Positions 16,366-28,058 are shown, numbered from the stretch's first letter. The stretch: 64,000 nucleotides of DNA from Trifolium pratense (GCF_020283565.1 NC_060064.1:19612337-19676336), one strand, 5' to 3'. Notes: generated from the letters alone by a model not told the origin. Numbers and translations are program-made.

Positions 16366-17365
16366 TTTTCTGATAAAATTTAAGGGAATTTTTATTTTTT
16401 TTATATATATTTCCTCAATAAGACAATGAAGAGAAGAATAATATAAGGGTTAATGGAACTCTTTTTCCTAAGAAAAGAGGCAAGATATAAAATTGAACCC
16501 ATTGTTTAGAGCAAGTGACAAAATCCCAAGGAAGTGGAAGTCTTTTTCTTAAGCATGTATGTAATACCGAAATCCCTTTCCAAGACTAGAGAGAGAATAC
16601 ACCATTTTCCAAGTAATTTTTTTTTTAAAGATGTCACATTAATACTGTTGTACTATATATATATATACACACAGAATAATTATACAGCTGGTTTTGCCGA
16701 AATAGGAATAAACGATACAATTTAATCTGTAGTACGTAAAATAAATGGACAACAAGCTATGTCGTTAATTTTTTCCGATGGCAAAACCAATCATTTCGAA
16801 AACTACATTAAAAAATCTAAAAGAGACAACATTATTATATGCGCGTGATTTTAAATTCTTTTCTAAAGATCAATATCATCTGAAGCTAGAGAGTCAAAAA
16901 ATTTAAACTCGAATGGGATTAATATTTTCTGATGCATAACTCACTCACTTAATAGAAACCTTATAAAAAATATTACTAAAACATATGAATTAAATAATTA
17001 TTTTAGTCACCGCCGTATAGGATTAATATTTTCGTTAATCAAAACATTCCGAAATTTTGAAGTGCATGTTCTTACTAAAAACAAGTCAAAGTATATGTGT
17101 TTTGGAATATAGTAGCCAGCGAGAGAGGTCAAAGAAACAACCTTCTTTGGCTTATATGGCGCTAATTTAATCAAGTTGCTTAATTGTCTATCTTTTTTGA
17201 GTTTGACTAATAATAACGCGTTCATTATTTTAAAAACATTTCAAGAACAATCCCGTTTCTAAGATTTTGGTGACCTATGAGCGACCTTAAAATTTGGGCC
17301 TAACTATTAAATAGTATAAAAAAATTGAATTGCTAATAAACATTGAATTTTTTATTTAATATCAA
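16366..17365. other. Intergenic DNA, nothing recognised
   Basis: Short open frames (for example 17007-17225 minus) show no family resemblance. No tRNA or bounded repeat was identified. Confidence 0.3.
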
Positions 17366-17370
17366 AATAC

Positions 17371-17580
17371 TCATACAAAACAATTTCTACGCGTATTTTT
17401 AGATGCAAATTCACTAATAATTGTTTCTATATCAATATGTTCTATCATATCTTTCTCAATACATAAAATGGCTAGACCATTCAACCTTTCTTGTGACATT
17501 GGCGATCTAAAGTAATTTTTCAATAATTTTAACTTTGAAAAACTTCTTTCCGCAGATGCAACAGTCACAGACATAGTTTG
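17371..17580 (-). pseudogene. hAT transposase C-terminal (dimerisation) fragment
   Basis: The translation contains VASAERSFSKLKLLKNYF followed by SPMSQERLNGLAILCIEKD, the hallmark hAT dimerisation region found in plant TTF-type/zinc-finger MYM-like transposase relatives. Only about 67 codons remain. An in-frame stop lies just upstream (within 17581-17605), and the catalytic and zinc-finger parts are absent. It is a relic of an autonomous hAT element. I could not link it to the ends of the non-autonomous hAT elements in this window. Confidence 0.8.
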
Positions 17581-17699
17581 AAATATGTCAGAGATTTAAT
17601 TGAGTTTTATTTTTATCAGAGATTTAATTGACCGTTAAAAAATTATAACAAACCAAAATAAATTTTCAGTCTAAAATAATATAAATTTCATGTTTATTA

Positions 17700-17845
17700 A
17701 AGTCGGGTCATGTTAAACAGTGCACCCGGTGCACTTGTTAAACATACCAAAAATAGAAATAAAACATAAAGTTAATGTTTATAAAAACAACTTTTTATAC
17801 TTTCAATGCATTGAATGCACGAGTTTCAAGATAAAATTTTCTTAT
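17700..17845. repeat. MITE remnant with 'gttaaac..gtgcac' palindrome
   Basis: The segment starts 'catgttaaacagtgcacc' and 'ggtgcacttgttaaacatac'. It resembles the palindromic end of the MITE-like pair at 25815-25985 and a single end near 47190-47225. Confidence 0.4.
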
Positions 17846-17974
17846 TTATGTGTTTAACTAGTAAATCGGGTATTAACAATTTTAGAAATATATTTATTTT
17901 TATCAATGAAGTGACAATTACAATTCAAGCCTAATAACATCGACATTTATTATTTCAACAGGTTTTATGAAAGC

Positions 17975-18065
17975 AAATAAAGAAATCTCTCCGCAACTGC
18001 GATCGGGAAGGAACTGAAAACACTAAATGCCAGAACTGACATCCGAATTAGATTTGACGGTTCAG
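17975..18065 (+). mobile_element. 5'-truncated SINE fragment
   Basis: Matches the 3' half of the Au-like SINE copies: 'cgcaactgcgatcgggaagg', then 'aaatgccagaactgacatcc' and 'gaattagattt'. The A and B boxes are missing. Confidence 0.65.
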
Positions 18066-19085
18066 TAGATACTGGTGATTAATATTTTTTTTAAAAAAAA
18101 AACTAGAATACTTTATTGTTATAAAAAAAATACATTTTCTTATATTGTTAAAGAACATATGAGTGTGGAAGTGAGTTTGCTAAATGATAAAAATAGAATA
18201 CTTGATAGTGAGTATATTTAAGAATATATTCATGACAAAAAAAAGAATATAGTAATAAATAATATAGAGATAATTAAATATATATTCTTATATTGTTTTT
18301 TTGGCTTTGTCAATATACTATATTTAAAACTGTTAAATAAAAATAATTTTTGCTTATATTCAAAATAAAAGAATATATTAGTATTATTTACTTAAGGCGA
18401 AGTCAATTACGTGTAGCATTTTTGTTGAGTAGCAAGTAGCTACATTCGTAGTAGTAGCCAACTCACTTCTACACTCATATGTTCCTTTTTCGTTGCTGAT
18501 TCATCCTGATCCTGTTATTTATTTTTATAATGTCTTTTGTTCAAATACATGTTTTAGGATAATGAGAAATATTTGTGTATAGTTGGAAATATTTAAGAAC
18601 ATGATCATGCCCAAACGCCTCTGATCAATTATTGGATTGAGTTGTAAACGCATCACTAAAAAATCAAATATGTTTAATTAGATGAATCCGGCTTCTCTAA
18701 TATGAATGATTTACTTTAAAGTGAATAATATTAATTATTAATAAAACAAAGTAAATATTATAGGTACATCTTAATTAACAAATCATAAAATTGTTATAAT
18801 TATATTGTGTTTTGACAAAAAATTGTTATAATTATACCTCTTGATATTTTTATTTTACACCTTATTCATTTTAAAGGATTTAAATCTATTTTGAATATGT
18901 AATTTCGATCAGCATAATTTATTTCTTTGGAATGTACACATCCAAAGTAAATTTGGGAGGTACAGAATGGACCTCCTTTATTTTCTTTTTTTGTTTTTTT
19001 GTTTTTTGTTTTTTTTTTCTCTCTCAGTATTTTTGTTGTAGAAGGGCCAAGGTAAATTGACCTTGTAGCAGCCTGTTTCATCCAA
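18066..19085. other. AT-rich intergenic DNA
   Basis: No supported gene. Low-complexity T-rich runs occur near 18980-19020. Confidence 0.3.
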
Positions 19086-19092
19086 ATAAGAC

Positions 19093-19436
19093 TTCTCGCG
19101 TCACATGAGTCTTATACGCGTCACCCGACCTTTCAATCATACCCGTCACACAATATAGGATGCGAATGTGTAAATAACAAAAATTGAGGAAAAAACAATT
19201 CGCATTCTCGCAGTTCGTATTATAGAATAAAAACTTTATAAAATCTAATATTGTTGTATATATCTCTCATTCCTTCGCCCCCTATTTTATAAGGTTCGCA
19301 TTCTATGATACAAACTTTTTTTTCCTTCCATATTTTGTGCCTGCTGATTTTGCTACTTAAGTAACGAGAGAATATATTTGAAATTTCTAGGAGCGAACGA
19401 GAACTTCTAAGGGCGCGAGAAGAAAATCTCTCCAAA
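19093..19436. repeat. Unclassified MITE-like repeat, copy 1
   Basis: Shares an ordered set of motifs with 20240-20555: 'ttttcaat', 'caattcgcattct', 'cccctattttataaggttcg', 'gctacttaagtaacgagaga', 'gaaatttcta', 'gcgcgagaag'. The ends CTTCTCGCG and CGCGAGAAG form an inverted repeat. TCCAAAT occurs just outside both ends, suggesting a partial target duplication. Confidence 0.6.
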
Positions 19437-20235
19437 TTATCAATTTCTATAAGTTAAACTTAACTATAAGAAAAAAGTTTTGTTGGATTGCATTATTTGA
19501 AATGATTTACAATCATGACTATTTGTGAGACTTTTTGAAAAACCTATGAAAATAGTTTTTAATTTAATAAAAACAGTTTGACCCGAGAAGTTCATTTTTT
19601 CTTTCTATTTTTATTTATATTATTATGAGTTATAGGTATACAATAGAAGTGTTTACATGTCCCAACTTAGTTGGATGTCTACTCACTTCTTGATGCTTAA
19701 ATGCTCTTAACTTATAAAAAAAAATTCCTTTTTTATAGCTTGTTGATAAAATCATATTACACATTAGTATATAAATACACAAACTTTCTAAACCATATGT
19801 AACTTTTTTAACTGTTGAAATATAAGAAATACTAAAAAAACATAATAACACTTAGACAGATAGATGATTGTTGTCTTGGTTGTCCTTGGTCCGTCAATCT
19901 CATGTTATGTTTCGGGGTTTAGGGGGGAGGAAGTTAAAGAAGAACTTTGTGGGGAGAGTATGGAGGTAACAGGATGAAAGCAGGCCTTCAAAAAAATTTC
20001 TATTAATAATGTAGTATAATAAGCCTAATATAAAAACAAGATTCCTTCTTCTCGCGCCCTTTGAATGATTGACCGGCCCAAACATAAAGCAGCCCAAACC
20101 CTAACTTTAGGCCTCACAAAAAAATATTTAAGGTCCATTAGGCCAAATAATTGTAAGTTTGTTATATATAGGCCTCACGTCCAAAACTGTCACAGTTGGT
20201 GCATAAGCCTATATGTATGAAAAGGTCCTGTTCAA
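19437..20235. other. Intergenic DNA between two related repeats
   Basis: No gene or bounded element was recognised in this stretch. Confidence 0.3.
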
Positions 20236-20239
20236 ATTG

Positions 20240-20555
20240 AATCTCACACGTGTCCTCCGGCTTTTCAATACTACCCTCCTCGTAACGCATGATGCAAGTG
20301 TGTTATAAATAGCAAACATTGAAAAGAAAAATAAAACAGTTCGCATCTTAGAATGCGAACGTTATCAAATTTAATATTTTTGTATCTCTTCCCATTCTTT
20401 CGCCTTTTATTTTTTAAGGTTCGCATTCTAGAATGCGAACATAGTTATCAGATTTGGCGCCCCATAAATTCGCTACTTAAATAGCGAGAGAGATATTTTT
20501 GAAATTTCTAAAAGCAAACGAGGACTTCCAGAAAGCACGAGAAGCAAATCTGTAA
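20240..20555. repeat. Unclassified MITE-like repeat, copy 2
   Basis: Direct-orientation relative of 19093-19436. It contains the palindrome GTTCGCATTCTAGAATGCGA (about 20419-20440) and a second half-diverged copy near 20340-20362, plus 'gctacttaaatagcgagaga'. No coding capacity. Confidence 0.6.
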
Positions 20556-20887
20556 TAACAAATTAACAATCATGAAAAAAAGACGTGAGATGGAAAACAA
20601 GCCAAAAAGGCACAATGCACCAATTTATTCTTCCACTCTAATCCATTATGTGCTGGGCAAACATATAAGGTAAAATGAAATTCTTATACAGATTGGGACT
20701 TTCCATTTGATTGTGCTGGCCTTGCATAAAAACACTCACATTGTTTTGAAAGAGCGATCTTTGGGCTGGCCTTGCATAAAATGAAATTCTTATAGCGAAT
20801 GAGCTTATAGCAGTTAGCTTATAAGATAACTTTTAACTTATAGGATGGTTCAAAAAAAAAAACTTATAGGAAATAAGCTTAGCTGAT

Positions 20888-21100
20888 TATATTTGTAGTG
20901 TTTGGTAAAATTAGCGGTTGAATTAGCTTATAAGTATGAAATGACATAAAAAAGATATGTTTAATTAATATTTAGTTTTTTTTCAAGTAAGATGATAGGA
21001 GTAAAATTGTAAGAAAATATGATAAGCTATAAGCTCATAAGCTACTTGAAATAGCTTTTGAAAAATAAGCTATAAGCTAGTAAAATAAGCTATAGGAGTA
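20888..21100. repeat. TIR-element arm, left half of an inverted pair
   Basis: Contains 'tttgtagtgtttggtaaaat', 'aagtatgaaatgacataaaa' and 'gctataagctagtaaaataa'. The same order appears on the opposite strand at 21510-21737. The family also includes 1074-1907 and 56086-56462. Confidence 0.65.
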
Positions 21101-21193
21101 AATTGAGTTTTGCAAATTAGAGATTTTAATCCTAAACAAAGCCTTACATATACATGAATGACTCTGGTTGGAAAGTCACACAAGCTAGTTTAT

Positions 21194-21443
21194 GAGATTT
21201 CCTTTTTTCACCCTACCCATTTTCTCGCGAGTCCTACGAATTTACTAAAACACTCTCGTCCTCTATTTAGGTAGTGGACACCCCACAAAAACACCATACC
21301 TTTATAACGTTGGTTACTTAAGTAGCGGATGACATTTTTCAAAAAATCTCATTTTATAACTTTCGCTACCTAAGTAGTTGAAGGGTAAAACAGGAAACGC
21401 CTAAGGCGCACGAGAAACTGGTAGGGTGGCAATAGTAAATCTC
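21194..21443. mobile_element. Mutator-like MITE, 250 bp
   Basis: Inverted ends share GAGATTT, CACCCTACC and TTTCTCG. A perfect 9 bp target duplication CTAGTTTAT lies at 21185-21193 and 21444-21452. The interior has 'ggttacttaagtagcgga' and 'cgctacctaagtag' motifs, linking it to the 19093/20240 repeats. Confidence 0.85.
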
Positions 21444-21509
21444 CTAGTTTATAGCTTTTAGATTATAGCTTAAAAGTTCATTTGGCTAAACAAGATCTAT
21501 TTGGTAACA

Positions 21510-21737
21510 ATTTTCAAAAAGAGCTTATAGCTTATTTTACTAGCTTATAGCTTATTTTTCAAACGATATTTCAAGTTGCTTATGAGTTATGAGCTTATAG
21601 CTTATCATTTTTCTTCCAATTTTACCTCTGTCATCTTACTTGAAAAAATTAAATATTAACTAAACATATCATTTTTATGTCATTTCATTCATACTTATAA
21701 GTTAGTTCAATCTCTAATTTTACAAAACACTACAAAT
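21510..21737. repeat. TIR-element arm, right half of an inverted pair
   Basis: Reverse-complement relative of 20888-21100, sharing motifs such as 'ttattttactagcttatagc' and 'ttttatgtcatttcattcat'. The pair brackets the MITE at 21194-21443. Confidence 0.65.
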
Positions 21738-22013
21738 TCAATCAACTAGCTTATTTGCTATGATGGGATAAAGTTCTTCAGCCATCTTCTGTTCTGGTCC
21801 ATCCATGTTTTGCTTGATGAATTGAGGTCTAGAACTGGCTTTCCACCTTAAACAAAATTTTCTAGCCTTAGTCCATTTTGGGTGACTCAATTTCACTCGC
21901 AACCCATCCAAGCGTGAGCTTTGGGTCTTTCCCTTCTGGTACCTGCACACTTCGACAATCAAGTCAGTAAGCATAGTAGAGTAGGGGTATCTAGGGTTAT
22001 ATATTGCATACAT
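21738..22013 (-). CDS. Unrecognised ORF of 91 codons, doubtful
   Basis: I do not recognise this protein. It is rich in Lys/Arg (KLSHPKWTKARKFC) and has no signal peptide or membrane segment. It starts with ATG but terminates inside the neighbouring TIR-element arm, so its end may have been acquired from the transposon. A possible intron boundary (TGTGCAG|GTACC) lies within it. It could be an exon of a decayed gene or chance. Confidence 0.2.
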   Translation of the reverse strand: MYAIYNPRYPYSTMLTDLIVEVCRYQKGKTQSSRLDGLRVKLSHPKWTKARKFCLRWKASSRPQFIKQNMDGPEQKMAEELYPIIANKLVD

Positions 22014-22915
22014 GAAGACCTTTTGGCAGGCTATATAACAAAATAATAGGGTTATAAAGACCTAGAAAGTTCTTATGTCCCTTGTGATTGTGATAGGGTG
22101 TTGTGTTATGGCAAGGTTGTAAAGACTTAGACGGTCCATAATCAGGGTGTGTCCATCATATGATATGCATTGTAATTTTATGTGTCGGGCTACCGAGTCC
22201 AACATGCAGATAGGCCTTTGTCCCAATTTGGAACAATGTTCATCTTGTGGGTTGAGAGAAGGGAGAAAAAAGGGGCAGACATTAAGATTTTTTCATGTTG
22301 AACTCTTGAAGTTAATTTCTTGTAACTCTTCTGTATCTCTTTTAAAGACTCAATATGAATGATTTGGAGAGATATGTTTCTAACCAAATAATTTAGCCCG
22401 AACTGAATAAATAATTTTGATGTGCATCGTAGTTTTTTTATTTGATTGTAGATTTGCTATATATACACTAAGTTGCTAGACTTTATTCTTGGTTGATTAT
22501 TGTTTGTTGCTTAGACGTACTGTTTAGTTGTTGATTAGTATCATTATTTATTCAATTCTTTGTTCTTGTTGGTTTGAACAAGGTTCAAATTTACAACAAT
22601 AACAACAAAGAAACATAGGCCAATATTTTGTCTTCCCCACCCACTGAAAGCCAAAATATTCTACTATCAATCAAGTTGGAAAATGTGTGTCCATTCATTA
22701 TTTTTTGAGAAGATGCTGATCATGATAAGCCATATCAATATCTAAGGGCCATTGAAGTATATGGTAGGTAGGTACCTCAAATTTTGGCTGAATATGATGA
22801 TGGAATCACAGATATTATTTGAGTTGTATATATATATATATGTACAAATTTGAAGCTTATAAAACAAGACAAAAAAGTGTTATGGATTTATTATAATACG
22901 TATGAATCAATCCAT
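22014..22915. other. Region downstream of the bHLH-like gene
   Basis: No supported gene. Includes the likely 3' flank of the gene ending at 22920 and a short (TA)n near 22830. Confidence 0.35.
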
Positions 22916-23854
22916 TTGATTATTCGTCGTCCGTGTTCTTGATAGCTTGCAACACTGCTTGCTTCACCACTTGCTCGTTGATACTGTCGTCCTTGTGACT
23001 CTGCATAACATAACATAATCATAATCACATGAGAGAGAGCTAGGAAATATATTTGGCACCATCATATATTTTATTTACCAATATTTAACTTCTTTAGACA
23101 ACAAGATATATAATAATTAATCCAAGTTCTTTCTTTTGTTGGCAAGATTATTAAACAAGCTACTTAGATTGAAAATATTCTGTATGAAATTAAAGTAGGC
23201 ATTTGAACAATTTTGTCTCCTTACAAAAGACTAAAAGTAGAGACCAAGAAAACAAAGATCTCTCAGATTCTCTAGACATTACGTAACATGGTTTCAAACA
23301 ATTTTTTTTACTGTCCATTCAAATTCTCTAGACATTACATCTTACTTCAATCATTTTTTTTTTCCGTCTAGTATGCCCCTGGAGAGCGTACTATTTTGCA
23401 GGGTGCCAACAGTAATTGATCTGAGCCATGCGATCTCTGATCGGCGGCTGAGATCGTTTTGTTTTATAAAATTATATTTTAAATTGAACCGCCTGATTTC
23501 AAATCATCGGCCATGATTGATTAAAGTGTGAAACTACGTCTATAGTTCCCAACAGTAAATATACGGATCCTATTTTGCAGATTCAATTCTTTTCAACACT
23601 TTTTTATTTTTTTAGTTTTATGATAAACAAATATATTTTATTCACGAGAGTATAAATTATGCTGCAACTCATCACATATAAAAAACATGCAGGTTACAAG
23701 AACTAGTATGAGAACTCATGTACTATTTTTGGTATAAGTCTCCTATACAAGATAGCTTGTTTGAAAAGAAAGTGTTGGATTGTGTGTCGCTAGTTTTTGT
23801 CATTTTGATATTAGCCCTATGATATTTAAGAGAATTACCGAATTAGGTTCAGTA

Positions 23855-23995
23855 ATTTAGAGTCCGGCTATAAAGTTAGGAAAATCTGACTAAAATTATT
23901 TTTGCCAGGAATAGAATTCGAGTTCTTTCAAACAACTCGTCTCAACCGGAGCTCATTAATCGCTTGAGTTCAATATCTTGGTTAGTTAAAAGACT
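23855..23995 (-). repeat. SINE-like repeat in intron 3 of the bHLH-like gene
   Basis: On the plus strand 'gaattcgagttctttcaaac' and 'accggagctcattaatcgct' resemble the reverse of tRNA-like B- and A-box regions. A related copy is near 54615-54690. Weak boundaries. Confidence 0.4.
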
Positions 23996-24558
23996 TTAAA
24001 CTCAAGGAGAACTGATCACAAAAAGACTAGCGACCCATACATATCGGAATTCCAATATTAACCCAAAATAGTAAGATTTTGTCACCAATATTGAACAATG
24101 CCCACACGTGTGTACAAAGTGGGAACGCGTCTTTATATATAGGTTTCAAAAATCATGTTAATTCAATTATTTAAAAGATAAAAAAGTGTAAAAGAGAAAT
24201 GGTAGAAAAATATTAATATATTTATTGTCTTACATCTCCTGATCCCACAGCTTGTAGCTGGAAAGTGTCTTCACAAGAAACCCTAGCATCAAGCACATCA
24301 AGTCCCAAATTTTCAAAAGCTTCCAGTATTGACACAAGCATACCAGGTCTATTCTTTTCTAAAAGCACATTGATTAGGAAACCCTTTTCTAGGGTTTTCA
24401 CACTCACCTATATCAAAATAAAAAAATTATAAGTGAATTCATTTTTCTAGACACACAAAGATGTGGCAATAATGAACCATATTTTTTCTTTTCTTTTTTA
24501 CAGAAGAGTGAACTCTAATTAAGAAAGTCTACGTACATCGTAGGGTATATCAAACATA

Positions 24559-24687
24559 CTCCCTCCTGTCAAATAGTTTTTAGATTCATTGGAAAACTGA
24601 TGTATCTGATTTATATTATTGATCAGATACATTTCTAATGAACCTAAAAAGTGGTTGCTTGCTTATAATAATAATAATCGGAAGGAG
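24559..24687. mobile_element. Stowaway-type MITE
   Basis: Ends CTCCCTCCTGTCAAATA and AATAATCGGAAGGAG, flanked by TA on both sides (24557-24558, 24688-24689). About 129 bp, in intron 2 of the bHLH-like gene. TA duplication and CTCCCTCC ends are typical of Stowaway (Tc1/mariner). Confidence 0.8.
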
Positions 24688-25811
24688 TATATGTGATAAG
24701 GTTTTCCCAGCTTTAAATTAGGACGTTATCCCTCGCCTTAAATTTTTAATAGATAAAATAGATAGGTGATAACGTCTTCTGTGATTGTTCCATCGAAAGT
24801 GATTGTTTGTACATAGAGATTGCTTAAAGGAGACTCACCTCAAACGCAGCTCAAAACCCTATGTTCTCGTGTCTTTTGCTTCCGTTCACTTAAAAATAGC
24901 TCATATTTATTTTTTACTTGCTCCATTTCTTACCATGTTTGGCGTAACATTTTAAATTAGTTGTGTTTCCAAAGTTTATCTCATTTGTTAAAACATGGTG
25001 ACGGTGTTATTAGATGGCAAGAAGTATACGAGAGGGATAAGTTTTTTTTTTTTTTTAACAGCAAAAGCTATGAGAGGGATAAGTTTATTCCGTGGTTGAC
25101 GCTAGTCTTGGTAATTTGAAGGATGAAGAATTATTTAACAATATTTAAGGAGGATATAGTTTATTGCGTTTACTTATGAAATTAAAATAATTTCTTGAAA
25201 ATTGTTCATTTGTAGTGCGCAGTGCGCACTAGCTCAAAAACATTTTTGTTGAAGGCTTTTCACATCCCGCAAATAAAAATTGTGGATTGCGTGGAGTAGT
25301 ATGTATCTTTGATATAGTTGAGTATCCCTTATACTTGTTGAACACATTTTTGTTTATAGAAAAAAAAAAAAGGTGGGTAATAATACTACAAAAGAATACC
25401 TTAGGTTGCTCATCATCCATTTGAGAAGTTGATGATTCAACAATTCCTAACTCATAGTTCAATCCTTCCACTTTTTGCTTCCAATCCATTTGCTCATCAT
25501 CCACTTTTTGCTCATCATCCATTTGAGGCTTTGTTCATCTGCCAATTATTATCCATTTTAACTTCATTAATAATAAACACAAAAAAAAAAAACAGTACAC
25601 AAGAAATATATAAACCAATATATTTATTTTACAGCACTAGATCTTGTGACATCTCGAAGTTGTTGATACTTGTGTTGAAGAGACATATGCTAGCTTCTTC
25701 TCCTTCTTATAGCTTATGTTTACTTGATTGTGGTTTTCTCTACATTTGGTTCCATATGTGTGGTGGTGGCTTTGGAGGTTTTTAACTTCTTTTTGTTTAT
25801 ATTATAAAATA

Positions 25812-25988
25812 TGGAGAATGTTAACTTGTGCCCTTAAGGCACATGTTAAAGAAGCAAAAATAGAAATTATTAAATGTTAATTTGTGCATTTTGACTTTTG
25901 AAGCATTAAATTTATTGTATCATTAAATGTTGAATTTCTATTTTGGTATATCTTAACATGTGCCTTAAGGGCACATGTTAACAAGACC
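25812..25988. mobile_element. Palindromic-end MITE
   Basis: Each end is itself a palindrome: TTAACTTGTGCCCTTAAGGC at the left and CTTAAGGGCACATGTTAA at the right, with inner inverted 'aaaatagaaat' and 'atttctattttgg'. It starts just upstream of the bHLH-like gene's first exon. No clear target duplication. Confidence 0.6.
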
Positions 25989-26510
25989 CTTATAATATAA
26001 TATAAATGTGAAGTGGCTAATAAGCTTACAAAAATTATTACTATGTGATCTCTTGTTTGTTTGCTTGATGACTACCTAAATATTCCCCACAACAAATTAT
26101 GCTTTTTCACTAGTTATTTACAAATTTGCCCCCTATATATAATTTTCATGACTATTAACATGAAAAATGGGCCTTATTGTTTTTTGGTATTTAATTGTGG
26201 GAAGATGTGTTTATTTGGTTAGGCTTGTCGACGGGATTGGAAAGATGGAACCACTTTTTATATTTTGGGAACATGGTTAAATTAAAAATTGGCTTGCCAC
26301 TTCCTCTTTGTGCTAGTATCTGGCATAAAGGATGGTTAATCCGAGTACGTCAATGATTGTGTCTATATTAACTACAGTATGTTATTCGAAAACATTAGTG
26401 TTTGAGGTGACATTGTAAGGGTAGGATTCCTTGCTAAGGAATGTATAAATTTTTTACAATTAGAAATATATCGATATCAATAAAGACTATTTCTCTATTT
26501 TATGAAATAA
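25989..26510. other. Intergenic DNA
   Basis: No gene or bounded repeat recognised. Confidence 0.3.
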
Positions 26511-26514
26511 ATAG

Positions 26515-26985
26515 GTTATATTGTATTTTTGGCACTCTAATTTTACAAACTTATAATTTGGCCACATAATTTTTAAAATGGTATTTTTGACTCTTTAACT
26601 TTCACATACTTGCTATTTTTACCTCCTAACTTTAGCCCTTTTTGCAAAAGAATGACTCCCCACTAATTTTGATCAAGTCAATACACACGTGGCAAGTGAC
26701 TCACAATCACATCAGCTTGTTTTGCCACGTGGACAATGACGCACATGCCACGTTAGCATGGAATGCCACATATGTTGACGTGATATGAGTCATTGTCCAC
26801 GTCATGTTGAGGTTTTATGTGAGTCACTTAACACGTGTGCGCTGACTTGGTTAGGGGACCAGAATCACAAGTTTGTGAAAGTTAGACGCCGAATGTGTTA
26901 TTTTAAAAGTTTAAGTGATAAAATTGCAATTTGTGAAAGTTAGGGACCAAAAGTGCAATTTCTATGTACATTTTCTCAATAGTAA
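26515..26985. mobile_element. Foldback MITE, degenerate
   Basis: Arms of the 'TTTTGGTCCCTAACTTTCAC' type occur in opposite orientation at both ends. The centre carries CACGTGGCAA and GTCCACGTCA motifs like the MITE at 5700-6042. Ends are too diverged to define a target duplication. Confidence 0.6.
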
Positions 26986-27341
26986 AACTTGTTTCTACGA
27001 GACCAATGAAATATCATTAATATGCACAAGTGTACATGTTACTAGACAATTAAAAAAACTATAAAAAGAAAGAGTACTGATAATATATCTTACGTAATAT
27101 AGGCACATGAACTACATGAATTTGTTGATAATCACGAGTTATGCTGATGACGAGTTAATCTGTTGTGACATACTCACTATATTGTTGATGATATTACTTC
27201 ATATATGTTACATTCACATAGTTGGACATGTCGTAGGTTGAAAGTGATATAATAGTTGGACAATCAAGCAATCGTGGAGATTTGTGATATTTTCTATGCT
27301 TGTTGAGAAACAATTTTATCATGATTTTACATTAAATAATA

Positions 27342-27679
27342 CTCCTTTTGTTCATTTTAAAATAATAATACCAAATACTCACCAAAATAATAATAATAAT
27401 AATAATAATACCAAATTAAGAAAGTGTGTTTTGCCTCTTATCTTCTTATTATATCCTAATTTTAATCCATCAATAAATTTCTATTTTTTTGCACACACTT
27501 TCTCTTTCCTATATTATGTAAAAAAAATACAATAAAAAAATTACATAAAATTTAGTCAATAAAAAAAATTAGGAAGGAGGGTATAATAGAAAAATATAAC
27601 CTTAAATTATCAAAACGACAAATAATTTGAAACAAAATTTTTTTCTTCTAAAACAACAAATAAAAAGGAACAGAGGGAG
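27342..27679. mobile_element. Stowaway-type element with (AAT)n
   Basis: Ends CTCCTTTTGTTCATTTTAAA and AAAAGGAACAGAGGGAG, flanked by TA (27340-27341, 27680-27681). An AAT trinucleotide run lies at about 27388-27412. No coding capacity. Confidence 0.7.
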
Positions 27680-27948
27680 TAACGTTTTTTAAACACATTT
27701 GCAGCAGTACATAAATGGAATAGTTATAGAAAGAATGATGAAATCCAAGTTTGATTCTTAATTAGTGAAAATAATTTTTTATCAAACTTTTACTTCGCGA
27801 TGAAACTATAAATTATCAAGGCCTCTTAAAAGATTAATACCAAAATATGACACATTCAAAGAATAAGTCATGCGCGCTACTTAGCCAATTTCCACCCGAA
27901 ACATTCTAAATATGTTATAAGCGCAATTATAAGGAGGGTTCTGCTACC

Positions 27949-28058
27949 TCCTTGTATTACTCTTTATTGAATAATGAAATGATATGAGTTTTTGATTGTC
28001 AAAGTATTACTCTTTATTGAATAATGAAATATATGAGTTTTTGATTGTCAAAAAAAAA
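27949..28058 (+). mobile_element. Extremely truncated LINE 3' end
   Basis: A 110 bp insertion ending in poly-A, flanked by an 18 bp target duplication AAGGAGGGTTCTGCTACC (27931-27948 and 28059-28076). The body is two tandem copies of about 50 bp containing 'tattactctttattgaataa' and 'gagtttttgattgtcaaa', typical of plant LINE-1 3' tails. Confidence 0.8.

Larger units (their letters stand above)
22920..25686 (-). pseudogene. bHLH/ACT-like regulator gene with broken HLH region
   Basis: Exons on the minus strand: 25633-25686 (first helix remnant, QHKYQQLRDVTRSSA), 25400-25538, 24234-24407 (ACT-like domain, with EKGFLINVLLEKNRPG and LGLDVLDARVSCED) and 22920-23000 (EQVVKQAVLQAIKN, then TAA). The last two junctions are in phase. 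Small plant bHLH proteins with a C-terminal ACT-like fold (SCREAM-like group) have this order. In exon 2 the opening MNKAS matches the loop, but the second helix is replaced by reiterated MDDEQ-coding units, which put a TGA in frame at 25515-25517. The coiled-coil part (KQKVEGLNYELG) resumes in another frame. An ATG at 25520-25522 opens a 125-codon frame through the remaining exons, so an ACT-only product is possible. The basic region is absent. Confidence 0.75.
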
